From assembly GCA_041557595.1 (NCBI GenBank), contig JBFFGE010000028.1, forward strand, positions 1-32,517: DNA of 32,517 nt. The letters are read 5' to 3'. The notes below the pieces were generated by a model that was not told where the DNA came from, made no database searches, and was given only the letters and a program-made list of their open reading frames with translations. Source of the DNA: JAOTYV01 sp041557595 (GTDB taxonomy: Bacteria; Pseudomonadota; Alphaproteobacteria; UBA8366). Of this stretch, positions 15,657-23,371 are shown one piece after another; positions within the stretch are counted from its first letter, which is position 1; each line of letters begins with the position of its first letter. Made by a program: the position numbers and the translations under genes.

Positions 15657-16310
15657 ATGAAGCAGGTTTTAGCGGTGGTGGGAGTCGCGGTGCTTTTCTA
15701 GGCTCCAAGCCATGCTGTGATTTCCAGCACCTTCGATTCCGATGCCGATGGATGGACGCCTGTCGGAACCTCTAGCTCAATCGTCCATCAGGCCACCGGC
15801 GGCAATCCGGACGGTTTCATTCGCGTGTGGGACGAGAACGCTGCCAGTGGCCCTGCGAGAATATCCGCGCCAAGTGAATTTCTCGGCGATATTTCGGTAT
15901 TCAATGGCGAATTTTTTTCGTTCGATGCAAGGCGCGTCAGCGGCGCGAATGGCGGTCCACCGAATGGACTCGACATTTTTGGGACAGTGCTAATCAAAGG
16001 TGGCGGCGCCGAGGCGTCGGCGGACCTGGCTCCTACTGCGCCGCCGTCGGTCGCCTGGGTTACGTATACCGGTCAGCTGAACGCCGCCAACTGGGGCGTC
16101 GATGCGGGCACCTGGGCGCTTATTTTGTCCAATGTTACCGAGATCGTGATCTTCACCGAAGCGTTCGGCGGGCGTGACAGCGTCGGGATCGATAATGTTG
16201 TTGTTCACACGCCGCTCCCGGCGGCGATCTGGCTGTTGCTGACGGCGCTTGGCGGATTGGGGCTGATCGGCCGTCGACGCTCCGCGTCGCTGCGCCGGTC
16301 GAGCGTCTGA
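15657..16310 (+). pseudogene. VPLPA-CTERM exported protein, laminin-B-like, with an amber codon in the signal peptide
   Basis: ATG 15657 follows GGAG at about eight bases and begins a normal signal peptide, MKQVLAVVGVAVLF, but codon 15 is TAG (15699-15701). The same frame goes on with APSHA, a plausible cleavage site, and 198 clean residues to TGA 16308-16310. The mature part resembles laminin-B/IV-like domains of exported proteins (FDSDADGWTPVG, APSEFLGDISV, SVAWVTYTGQL, VGIDNVVV). The C-terminus is a sorting signal: TPLPAAIWLLL, a hydrophobic stretch GGLGLIG, then RRR. Exosortase-type enzymes process such tails. With a single nonsense base in the only interruption, this is a very recent pseudogene, a base-call error, or a read-through codon. 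GTG 15717 could start a leaderless protein but would not be exported. Confidence 0.85.
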
Positions 16311-16337
16311 ACTCCGGCGGTTTCCCGGGCGAGGCGG

Positions 16338-16353
16338 ACGGATTTGTCCGTTT
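16338..16353 (+). terminator. Weak hairpin after the VPLPA-CTERM gene
   Basis: ACGGA, loop TTTG, TCCGT, then TT: a 5-bp stem 28 bases after the TGA, followed by only three Ts. It could terminate the upstream gene weakly. The rest of the 270 bases before aspS contains a TTGACA at 16515-16520 but no matching -10 hexamer at normal spacing, and no other recognised site. Confidence 0.3.
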
Positions 16354-16580
16354 AGTGTCCGTCGCGGCCGGTGGACAGGCGTTATCGACTATCGCTAATT
16401 TCTATCCGTAAACCCGCGGGGTATTGGCGCGGCCGCGCTTCGATCCGGCGCAGCCCAGGACGCCCCACGGCCGGTCCGATGCGAAGGGACCGCATCGCTT
16501 TTGGTACCGAAACCTTGACAATTCCCGCCTTTCCATGCCCTTTGCGCGGCGTCTCCCACTCTTAAAACTCCGGGCAAGCC

Positions 16581-18365
16581 ATGCACCTGTATCGTACCCA
16601 TACCTGCGGTGAATTGCGCATCGAACATGCCGGCGAAACCGCGCGGTTGTCGGGCTGGATACATCGGACCCGCGACCACGGGAACCTGTTGTTCATCGAT
16701 CTGCGCGACCACTATGGCGTGACCCAATGCGTGATCGACACCTCGAGTGCGCTTTTTCCGGCGGTCGAAGGCTTGAGCAATGAATCGGTCATCACGGTTA
16801 CCGGACCGATCACCAAGCGTACCGACGATACGATCAACGCAAGTATCCCGACCGGCGAGATCGAGCTGCGCATCGAAGAAGTCAACGTCCAGGCGGCGGC
16901 CGAGCCCTTGCCGATGCCGGTGAACCAGGATGCGGGTTATCCGGAAGACATCCGGCTGCGCTACCGGTTCCTGGATCTGAGGCGCGAAAGCCTGCATCGC
17001 AATATCGTGCTGCGGTCGGAAGTGATTTCGTCGATCCGCCGGCGCATGATCGAGCAGGGTTTCACGGAATTTCAGACGCCGATCCTGACGTCGTCCTCGC
17101 CGGAAGGCGCGCGGGACTACCTGGTGCCGAGCCGGCTGCATCCCGGCCAATTCTACGCCTTGCCCCAGGCGCCGCAGCAATTCAAGCAATTGCTCATGGT
17201 GGCGGGTTTCGACCGGTATTTTCAGATCGCGCCGTGTTTCCGGGACGAAGACGCGCGTGCCGACCGCTCGCCGGGCGAATTCTACCAACTCGATCTCGAG
17301 ATGTCCTTCGTCACGCAGGAAGACGTGTTCGCCGCGCTCGAGCCGGTGCTGGGCGGCGTGTTCGAGGAATTCAGCGGCGGCAAATCGGTAACCGCGGCGC
17401 CGTTCCCGCGCATTCCGTTCGACGAGGCGATGCTGAAATACGGGTCGGACAAGCCCGACCTGCGAATCCCGCTGGAAATTTGCGACGTGACCGAGTGTTT
17501 TCGCGATTCCGGCTTCGGCATTTTCGCCAAAGCGGTGGCGGGCGGCGCGGTCGTGCGCGCGATCCCGGCGCCGGGCGCGGGCGGACAGCCGCGCAGCTAT
17601 TTCGACAAGCTGAACGATTGGGCGCGCGAGCAGGGCGCCGCCGGGCTCGGCTATATCGTGTTCGAGGATGGCGGCGGCAAGGGGCCGATCGCCCGCAATC
17701 TCGAAGACGACCGCACCGCGGCCATTCGTGCGGCTACCGGATTGGCCGACGGCGACGCGGTGTTCTTTGCCTGCGACAAGCCGGGCGCGGCGGCGACGTT
17801 TGCCGGTACCGTGCGCAACCGGGTCGGTGCGGATCTCGATCTGATCGAGAAGGATTGCTTCAAGTTCTGCTGGATCGTCGATTTCCCGATGTTCGAGCGG
17901 GATGAAGAGACCGGCCGAATCGAATTCAGCCACAACCCCTTTTCCATGCCGCAGGGCGGTTTGGAAGCCCTCGAGACGATGGATCCCTTGGAAATCCTGG
18001 CCTATCAATACGATATCGTCTGCAATGGGGTGGAACTTTCTTCCGGTGCGATCCGAAATCACCTGCCCGAGATCATGTACAAGGCCTTTGCCATCGCCGG
18101 TTACGGCGAGGATGTGGTCGAAAGCCGGTTCGGCGGCATGCTCAACGCGTTGAAATTCGGCGCGCCGCCGCATGGCGGTTCGGCGCCGGGCATCGACCGG
18201 ATCGTCATGCTGCTGGCGGACGAACCGAACCTTCGCGAAGTGGTGGCCTTCCCGATGAATCAACAGGCGCAAGACCTTATGATGGGCGCGCCGGGCGAGG
18301 TCGAGCCGGAGCGGCTGCGCGACCTGCATATCCGGCTGAGCCTGCCGCCCGAAAAGAAGGACTGA
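16581..18365 (+). CDS. aspS: Aspartyl-tRNA synthetase
   Basis: 594 residues, close to the 590 of E. coli AspRS. An OB-fold anticodon-binding domain (about 1-105; GWIHRTRDHGNLLFIDLRD) leads to the class II catalytic core, which is interrupted by the bacterial GAD insertion (about 280-415). Motif 2 region: FRDEDARADRSPGEFYQLD. Motif 3: PGIDRIVMLLAD, with R540 matching E. coli R537. The enzyme charges tRNA-Asp. H33 in RDHG is the residue reported for non-discriminating bacterial AspRS (Leu in E. coli), so this one may also charge tRNA-Asn for the GatCAB route; that needs the rest of the genome. The ribosome site before ATG 16581 is weak. EipB follows 118 bases downstream. Confidence 0.97.
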   Translation: MHLYRTHTCGELRIEHAGETARLSGWIHRTRDHGNLLFIDLRDHYGVTQCVIDTSSALFPAVEGLSNESVITVTGPITKRTDDTINASIPTGEIELRIEEVNVQAAAEPLPMPVNQDAGYPEDIRLRYRFLDLRRESLHRNIVLRSEVISSIRRRMIEQGFTEFQTPILTSSSPEGARDYLVPSRLHPGQFYALPQAPQQFKQLLMVAGFDRYFQIAPCFRDEDARADRSPGEFYQLDLEMSFVTQEDVFAALEPVLGGVFEEFSGGKSVTAAPFPRIPFDEAMLKYGSDKPDLRIPLEICDVTECFRDSGFGIFAKAVAGGAVVRAIPAPGAGGQPRSYFDKLNDWAREQGAAGLGYIVFEDGGGKGPIARNLEDDRTAAIRAATGLADGDAVFFACDKPGAAATFAGTVRNRVGADLDLIEKDCFKFCWIVDFPMFERDEETGRIEFSHNPFSMPQGGLEALETMDPLEILAYQYDIVCNGVELSSGAIRNHLPEIMYKAFAIAGYGEDVVESRFGGMLNALKFGAPPHGGSAPGIDRIVMLLADEPNLREVVAFPMNQQAQDLMMGAPGEVEPERLRDLHIRLSLPPEKKD

Positions 18366-18483
18366 CGCGCGCCCGGACGGATGGCGTCTGCATCCCGGCT
18401 TATGCGCAAGATTACGTTCCGTGTCGGCGGCACGCATGCCATACTCGTTGGCCTGAAACAGTAGTCAGGGAACGCCGGCGACA

Positions 18484-19293
18484 ATGGCCAGATTGCTCCA
18501 GATCGTCTCCACCGCTGTCTCCATCGCTTTCGTCTCGGGCATGGCGTCGGCCGGATCCATTTTGCCGCACCGCGCGGGGTATGAGCTGTCGTTGGTCTCG
18601 GCCGAGCCGGGCAGCGGTGTTCTCGATGTCACCGGCGTGCTGAGTTACGACTGGTCCGATCAATGCGATGGCTGGGCGGTCGAGCAAAAATACGCCTTGC
18701 AGATTCTGCGCGGCGACGGCGCCCCGGTGCATATCACGGCGAGTTATGTGAATTGGGAATCGAAGGACGGCCGGCGTTACCGGTTCAACGTCAAGCGAAT
18801 GCGCAAATCGGACAAGACCGAAGAGGAATCCGAGGTCAAGGGCGATGCGGAACTCGGTGCGGACGGCAAGCCCGGCAAGGTGCGCTTCGAAAAGCCGCAG
18901 CGGCAGATCGTGATCCTGCCGAAGGACACGATGTTCCCGACCATGCATACGGTAAGCCTGATCGCCAAGGCGGAAGCGGGCGCGAAATTCTACCGCCGTC
19001 AGGTTTTCGACGGCGCGGAAGTGCAGGGACCCTCGACAATGACGGCCGTCCTACTGCCGCGCAAACCGGCGCCACCGGGCGGGCATTCCAAATTGATCTC
19101 GAACCCGCTGCCGGTTTGGCCGATCAATATCGCCGTATTTTCGAACGAGCCGACCGCGGAAGTGCCGGAGTTCGAGATGACGATCTATATGCAGCCGAAT
19201 GGCGTGGTTCCTGCAATGCGCATGAACTACGGAGATTTCACTGTAAAAGGCACGCTCAAGCTTTTCCAAAAGCGCGATAAACCGAAATGTTAG
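18484..19293 (+). CDS. eipB: EipB-like periplasmic envelope-integrity protein (DUF1849)
   Basis: 269 residues. Signal peptide 1-23 (ends GMASA). The rest is a beta-rich DUF1849 protein with the typical opening HRAGYELSL and internal segments GVLSYDWSDQCDGWAVEQ and LPKDTMFPTMHTVSLI. EipB of Brucella is a periplasmic beta-spiral protein needed for envelope integrity, restricted to alphaproteobacteria. It has one disulfide joining a Cys near residue 69 and one at its C-terminal end. The two cysteines here, C61 and C269 (the last residue), fit that pattern exactly. ATG has a poor Shine-Dalgarno. It converges with dinB, with 20 bases between them. The stop is TAG. Confidence 0.92.
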   Translation: MARLLQIVSTAVSIAFVSGMASAGSILPHRAGYELSLVSAEPGSGVLDVTGVLSYDWSDQCDGWAVEQKYALQILRGDGAPVHITASYVNWESKDGRRYRFNVKRMRKSDKTEEESEVKGDAELGADGKPGKVRFEKPQRQIVILPKDTMFPTMHTVSLIAKAEAGAKFYRRQVFDGAEVQGPSTMTAVLLPRKPAPPGGHSKLISNPLPVWPINIAVFSNEPTAEVPEFEMTIYMQPNGVVPAMRMNYGDFTVKGTLKLFQKRDKPKC

Positions 19294-19313
19294 GGCGCCC
19301 GGCTTTTTCGCGC

Positions 19314-20591
19314 CTATAGCCCGCGCCCGGTCTTGATGGCATCCGCGCCGAGTTTTGCGCGTACGGCGCTCAAGGCTTCCTCCGCGCGCTGCATGCTTTC
19401 CGATTTTAGGGCGAAGAGTTCCGGCGGGTCCGCTTCGGACGGGTCGGTCAGGTCCGCCGCGCCGATGCCGATCAACCGGAAGTGCCGGCCGTTCGCCTCA
19501 CGCTCGATCATCGGATAGGCGGTCTCGAAAAGCGTCTCGGCGCGTTGGGTCGGCGATTCGATGCGCCGGCTGCGGGTGATCTGATTGAAATTCGCGTCTT
19601 TCATTTTCAGGACGACCGTGCGGCCGGCGAGGTCTTTTTGCTGCAGCCGTTGGGCGACTTTTTCGCAGAGCGGCCACAGCCGGTCGCGCAATTGATCGGG
19701 CGCGGAAATGTCCGATTGAAAGGTGGTCTCCGCGGATATGCTCTTGGTGGGCGCGTTCGGATTGATGGCCCGGTCGTCTTGGCCGCGCGCGAATTTGAAA
19801 AGGCGCGATCCGATCGAGCCATAGCGCGCGACCAGTTCGATTTCGGAAATTGACTGGAGTTGGCCGATGGTCGTGATGCCGTGGCGGCGCATTTTCGATT
19901 GCAGCGCCCGGCCGACGCCCCACAACAGCCCCACGGGCTTGGGCGCGAGGAACGACAGCGCCTCGTCGCGTCCGAGTATCGCAAACCCTTTGGGTTTGTC
20001 CAGGTCGGAGGCGATTTTCGCCAGGAACTTGTTGTAGCTGAGCCCGATGCTCGCGGTGACGCCCACTTCCTTCTCGATGCGAAGGACCAGCCGCGCCAGC
20101 GAGGTCGCGGCGCTGGCGTGGTACACCGGTTCGGTCCCGGTCAGGTCGAGGAACGCCTCGTCGATCGACAGGGGCTGAACCAGCGGGGTCAACTTCCGCA
20201 TCATGTCGCGGATCTGCATGCCCGCATCCCGGTATTTCGCCATATCCGGCCGGATCACCACCGCGTCCGGGCAGGCCTCGAGCGCCTTGAACATAGGCAT
20301 TGCCGAGCGTACGCCATAGAGGCGCGCCACATAGCAGGCGGCGGCGACGACGCCGCGGCGTCCGCCGCCGACGATGACCGGCCGGTCGACCAGCGCCGGA
20401 TTGTCGCGCTTCTCGACCGCCGCATAAAAGGCGTCGCAGTCGACATGGGCGATCGTCAGCTGATGCAATTCGGGATGGCGAAGGATGCGCGGCGAGCCGC
20501 ACTCGCGGCAGCGCCGTGGCGCGTCGGCATCGTCCGGCGGCCCGTCATAGGTGGCGAGGCATTCGCGGCAGAGGTGCTGTTCGGCGCTCAT
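19314..20591 (-). CDS. dinB: DNA polymerase IV with N-terminal zinc-ribbon
   Basis: 425 residues. DinB is the Y-family translesion polymerase. Catalytic acids are in IAHVDCDAFYAAVE and LSIDEAFLDLTG; the YGVRSAMPM finger and SIGLSYNKFLAKIASD palm follow, then the little-finger domain. Before the polymerase lies a 40-residue extension with two CxxC pairs (CRECLATYDG and CRECGSPRI), the zinc-ribbon-like extension found in many alphaproteobacterial DinB proteins. The start is ATG 20591, which overlaps the ROK stop as ATGA. An open frame continuing upstream to 21332 exists but only crosses the ROK gene in another frame. No C-terminal sliding-clamp motif was clearly identified. In related genomes dinB sits close to divK, as here. 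Confidence 0.95.
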   Translation of the reverse strand: MSAEQHLCRECLATYDGPPDDADAPRRCRECGSPRILRHPELHQLTIAHVDCDAFYAAVEKRDNPALVDRPVIVGGGRRGVVAAACYVARLYGVRSAMPMFKALEACPDAVVIRPDMAKYRDAGMQIRDMMRKLTPLVQPLSIDEAFLDLTGTEPVYHASAATSLARLVLRIEKEVGVTASIGLSYNKFLAKIASDLDKPKGFAILGRDEALSFLAPKPVGLLWGVGRALQSKMRRHGITTIGQLQSISEIELVARYGSIGSRLFKFARGQDDRAINPNAPTKSISAETTFQSDISAPDQLRDRLWPLCEKVAQRLQQKDLAGRTVVLKMKDANFNQITRSRRIESPTQRAETLFETAYPMIEREANGRHFRLIGIGAADLTDPSEADPPELFALKSESMQRAEEALSAVRAKLGADAIKTGRGL

Positions 20592-21502
20592 CCTGCGGCC
20601 TTGGCGTCTTCGGGCCATAGCCAGGCGGCCCCGCGCACGCCGCTGGAATCGCCGTATCGCGGCGGCAGCAATCGGGTTTCCACCTGGTCGGAAAAGACCC
20701 AACGCCCCCACAATTCGGGGATGGCCGTATACAGTCCGCTTACATTCGACATGCCGCCGCCGAGGACGATCACCTCCGGATCGACCACGTTGATAACGCT
20801 GGCCAAGGCGCGCGCCAGACGGGTCTCGTAGAGCCGCAGGCTCGCCGTCGCGGCAGGATCGCCGGCATCGGCGCGCACGGCGATTTCCGCCGCGGTGAGG
20901 GTCTCGCCGGTCGCCGCGTTGTGATGGGCGGCGAAGCCGGGCCCGGACAGGAAAGTCTCGATGCAGCCCCGCTTGCCGCAATTGCAGCGATTGCCGGGCA
21001 GTTCGCCGGCTTCCGGCCAGGGCAGGGGATTGTGGCCCCACTCGCCGGCAATCGCATTGCGGCCGCGCACTGGTTTGCCGCCGAAGACCAGCCCGCCGCC
21101 GCATCCCGTGCCCAGGATCACGCCGAAGACGCTCGCCGCGCCCGCGGCGCTGCCGTCGACGGCTTCGGACAGGGCAAAGCAATTGGCATCGTTCATCAGG
21201 CGCAGCGGCCGGGCGAGTCGGCGTTCCAGATCCTTGTCCATCGGATAGCCGTTGAAGGGCGAATTCGGGGCGTTCTTGATCAATCCGGTGGCGGGTGAAA
21301 TCGTTCCGGGAATCCCGAGGCCGACGGGGCACCGCCGGCCAATTTCGGCCTCGACCGATTCAACGATACCCGCAATTGCCTCGACCGCCGCGGCGTAGTC
21401 GTCAGGCGGTGTCGAAACCCTTTGGCGTATAACGATTTTTCCCGCGCGATCGATCGCCGCCGCTTCGATTTTCGTGCCGCCGATATCCACGCCGATTCGC
21501 AT
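20588..21502 (-). CDS. ROK-family sugar kinase
   Basis: 304 residues from ATG 21502, with GAGG about five bases upstream; a longer frame to 21532 adds ten residues before the first strand. ROK kinases phosphorylate free hexoses or amino sugars with ATP. Visible features are the ATP loop MRIGVDIGGTKIEAAAIDR, the substrate/catalytic region GHNPLPWPEAGE, the zinc motif CNCGKRGCIE, and GCGGGLVFGG. No DNA-binding domain precedes it, so it is an enzyme, not a NagC/XylR-type repressor. The closest annotated types are fructokinase and N-acetylglucosamine/N-acetylmannosamine kinase; the choice cannot be made here. dinB starts inside its stop codon (ATGA), so the two are translationally coupled although unrelated in function. 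Confidence 0.93.
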   Translation of the reverse strand: MRIGVDIGGTKIEAAAIDRAGKIVIRQRVSTPPDDYAAAVEAIAGIVESVEAEIGRRCPVGLGIPGTISPATGLIKNAPNSPFNGYPMDKDLERRLARPLRLMNDANCFALSEAVDGSAAGAASVFGVILGTGCGGGLVFGGKPVRGRNAIAGEWGHNPLPWPEAGELPGNRCNCGKRGCIETFLSGPGFAAHHNAATGETLTAAEIAVRADAGDPAATASLRLYETRLARALASVINVVDPEVIVLGGGMSNVSGLYTAIPELWGRWVFSDQVETRLLPPRYGDSSGVRGAAWLWPEDAKAAG

Positions 21503-21593
21503 CGCTGCCTCTATGTGGCCGCCGATCGCCAAGAACGCCGCCGCCGCCGATTACGTCCGCAGTATACCGCAGGTAGGCGGTAACCGTGAGGGA

Positions 21594-21622
21594 TTGCAAC
21601 AACCCGAACCGCCTTGTATTAA
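21594..21622 (+). promoter_or_regulatory. Candidate divK promoter (TTGCAA-N17-TATTAA)
   Basis: TTGCAA at 21594-21599 and TATTAA at 21617-21622 are separated by exactly 17 bases, each matching four of six sigma-70 consensus positions. This places a start site about 38 bases before the divK ATG. The two TTAA tetramers nearby (21619, 21639) are 16 bases apart, not the 7 of a CtrA box. Confidence 0.45.
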
Positions 21623-21666
21623 GGCATGGGACGGGCGTTTAAGATTGCGTGGGGGAGTTTACCTGG

Positions 21667-22032
21667 ATGACGAAGTCTGTCCTTGTTGTCGAGGATAACG
21701 ACCTGAATATGAAACTCTTCCACGATTTGCTGGAAGCGCAGGGCTACACCGTTCTGCAAACCCGCGACGGCATGGAAGCGCTCAAGATCGCCCGCGAACA
21801 TGTGCCGGACCTCATTCTGATGGATATCCAGCTACCCGAGGTTTCGGGGCTGGAGGTGACCAAATGGCTCAAGGAAGACGAGAGCCTGCGGACGATCCCG
21901 GTGATCGCGGTGACCGCCTTCGCGATGAAGGGGGATGAGGAAAAGATCCGCGAAGGCGGCTGCGAGGCCTATATCGCCAAGCCCATTTCCGTCACCAATT
22001 TTCTCGAGACGGTCGCCAAATACCTCAATTAG
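21667..22032 (+). CDS. divK: Single-domain response regulator DivK
   Basis: 121 residues, a receiver domain without output domain. The acidic pocket is E9/D10 and the phospho-acceptor D53 (LILMDIQLPEVSG), the same number as Caulobacter DivK. Switch residues are in VIAVTAFAMKG, and the conserved lysine is in AYIAKPISV. DivK is the hub of the PleC/DivJ phosphorelay that sets cell polarity and, through DivL-CckA, CtrA activity. ATG 21667 follows GGGGAG by about ten bases; a longer frame to 21649 adds only six residues. pleD, which follows divK in Caulobacter and many relatives, is absent: the next gene is rpmG, convergent. The identification rests on the near-full-length receiver match and locus context. 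Confidence 0.88.
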   Translation: MTKSVLVVEDNDLNMKLFHDLLEAQGYTVLQTRDGMEALKIAREHVPDLILMDIQLPEVSGLEVTKWLKEDESLRTIPVIAVTAFAMKGDEEKIREGGCEAYIAKPISVTNFLETVAKYLN

Positions 22033-22060
22033 CTGCGATTCATTGGTGAAAGGCGGCCCA

Positions 22061-22090
22061 AAACGAAAAAGGGCCGCACACCGCGGCCCT
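22061..22090 (-). terminator. Intrinsic terminator of rpmG
   Basis: AGGGCCGC (22070-22077) pairs with GCGGCCCT (22083-22090) in an 8-bp GC-rich stem with a 5-base loop. On the minus strand it is followed by TTTTT CG TTT. It lies 29 bases after the rpmG stop. The divK transcript crosses the same stem but without a U-run on its side. Confidence 0.85.
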
Positions 22091-22118
22091 GACAATCCCC
22101 TGAATCGGGTAGATAGCG

Positions 22119-22286
22119 CTATTTGATGCGGCCTTCCTTGAACAGGACATGCTTGCGCGCGACCGGATCGTATTTGCGGAATTCCATCTTTTCCGTCTGA
22201 TTCCGCGGGTTTTTCTTGGTCACATAGTAGAAGCCGGTGTCGGCCGTGCTGACCAGTTTGACCAGGATCGTGCTTGGTTTCGCCAT
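22119..22286 (-). CDS. rpmG: 50S ribosomal protein L33
   Basis: 55 residues, full length: MAKPSTILVKLVSTADTGFY, then YVTKKNPRNQTEKMEFRKYD and PVARKHVLFKEGRIK. These are the L33 signatures (TGFYYVTKKNPR, KYDPVARKHV). L33 is a small protein of the large subunit near the tRNA exit site. It has no CxxC pairs, so it is the zinc-free form. The ATG is at 22286 and the stop is TAG at 22119-22121. It has its own promoter candidate upstream and an intrinsic terminator downstream, so it is probably monocistronic. It converges with divK. Confidence 0.97.
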   Translation of the reverse strand: MAKPSTILVKLVSTADTGFYYVTKKNPRNQTEKMEFRKYDPVARKHVLFKEGRIK

Positions 22287-22327
22287 GTTCGCGTCCGTCC
22301 AAATATTTCGCGCGGAAATCAGCGTGC

Positions 22328-22356
22328 TAAATCGCAGTTTTGGCCGATATTGTCAA
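22328..22356 (-). promoter_or_regulatory. Candidate rpmG promoter (TTGACA-N17-GATTTA)
   Basis: On the minus strand TTGACA (22356-22351) is a perfect -35 hexamer, followed after 17 bases by GATTTA (22333-22328). The -10 is poor, as is common in alphaproteobacteria. The start codon lies 41 bases downstream of the -10 hexamer. A strong promoter is expected for a ribosomal protein gene. Confidence 0.55.
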
Positions 22357-22479
22357 GTCTGGAGAGCGTTCTGCAAGGGCGCGGCGGGCATTCGGGTGTA
22401 CGGTGCTTGACCTGCCCTTCGGGACGCGGCCACCATGTCCGGCAGCGCTTTATTCATTAAATTAGGGGCTTCGGGCGGA

Positions 22480-23364
22480 ATGAAAATCCGGCTTCTCGGT
22501 ACCGGAACGCCGACACCGTCGATCGTTCGGGCGAGTTCCAGTTATATGGTCGAAATCGGCGACGATCTGATTCTGTTCGATCACGGTCCGGGCGCGCATT
22601 GGCGCCTGCTCGAAGCCGGCAAGCGGGCGGTCGACGTAACCCATGCCTTCTTCAGCCATCTGCATTACGACCATTGCCTGGATTACATTCGGTTGGTGCT
22701 GAACCGCTGGGACCAGGGCGGCGGCCTGATCCCGGAACTCAAGGTCTATGGGCCGGCGCCGATCGAACGGATGACCCAATTGCTGTTCGAAAAGGATGGC
22801 GTCTTCGGGCCGGACCTGACGGCGCGCACCAGCCATGAGGGGAGTCTGGGATATTATCAGCGGCGCGGCGGCAAACTACCGCGACCCTGGCCGAACCCGC
22901 TGATCATCGAACTGGAAAATGGCGACGTGGTGACGGAGAACGGCTGGACGGTGACGACCGCCAGCGTCATCCACCATCAACCCTATTTGACCTGCTACGG
23001 CTTCCGGCTCGATGCGCCGGACGGGTCCCTGGCCTATTCCGGCGATACCGGCCCCTGTCAGGCGGTGGTGAAGCTCGCCAAGGATTGCGATGTGCTGATC
23101 CATATGTGCCAGCACATTTCCGGCACCGAGATTCACCCAATTTCGGCCAAGACGTCGACGGGCCACCGGGATCTCGCCCATATTGCCGCCGAGGCGAATG
23201 TGAAGAATTTGGTGATCTCGCACGTGACCGAGCAGATGGACACGCCGGGCGTTCGCGAACGTGTGATCCGCGAGATGGGCGAGATCTATACCGGCAACAT
23301 CTTCTGGGGCGACGATCTGATGGAGATTCCACTCGGCGACCCGATGCCGCGGCGCCTGGAGTAG
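22480..23364 (+). CDS. Metallo-beta-lactamase-fold hydrolase (RNase Z / arylsulfatase-like)
   Basis: 294 residues from ATG 22480, where the fold starts (MKIRLLGTGTPTPS); ATG 22435 adds 15 residues not typical of the family. The metal site is FSHLHYDHCLDY (HxHxDH), and further ligand regions are IHHQPYLTCYGFRL, YSGDTGP and LVISHVTEQMD. The opening strand and GTGTPTP loop are shared by tRNase Z, phosphodiesterase and alkylsulfatase-like members. The RNase Z exosite is not evident. Genes like this often accompany catabolic clusters as lactonase or phosphodiesterase. It ends seven bases from the convergent dioxygenase gene and begins 193 bases beyond the divergent rpmG start. Substrate unknown. 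Confidence 0.9.
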   Translation: MKIRLLGTGTPTPSIVRASSSYMVEIGDDLILFDHGPGAHWRLLEAGKRAVDVTHAFFSHLHYDHCLDYIRLVLNRWDQGGGLIPELKVYGPAPIERMTQLLFEKDGVFGPDLTARTSHEGSLGYYQRRGGKLPRPWPNPLIIELENGDVVTENGWTVTTASVIHHQPYLTCYGFRLDAPDGSLAYSGDTGPCQAVVKLAKDCDVLIHMCQHISGTEIHPISAKTSTGHRDLAHIAAEANVKNLVISHVTEQMDTPGVRERVIREMGEIYTGNIFWGDDLMEIPLGDPMPRRLE

Positions 23365-23371
23365 CCGGCCC

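Noticed and set aside
16515..16543. Sigma-70 promoter for aspS based on TTGACA
   Set aside because: No TATAAT-like hexamer at 16 to 18 bases downstream; the -35 match alone is not enough.
16395..18437. 680-codon minus-strand frame opposite aspS
   Set aside because: Antisense to a complete aspartyl-tRNA synthetase; no motif and no ribosome site.
19314..21332. Continuous 672-codon frame joining dinB to sequence across the ROK gene (possible fusion)
   Set aside because: The upstream 247 codons are Arg-rich and lie out of frame over conserved ROK motifs; the ATGA start explains dinB fully.
21619..21642. Possible CtrA box near divK (two TTAA tetramers)
   Set aside because: Spacing is 16 bases, not the 7 of TTAA-N7-TTAA.
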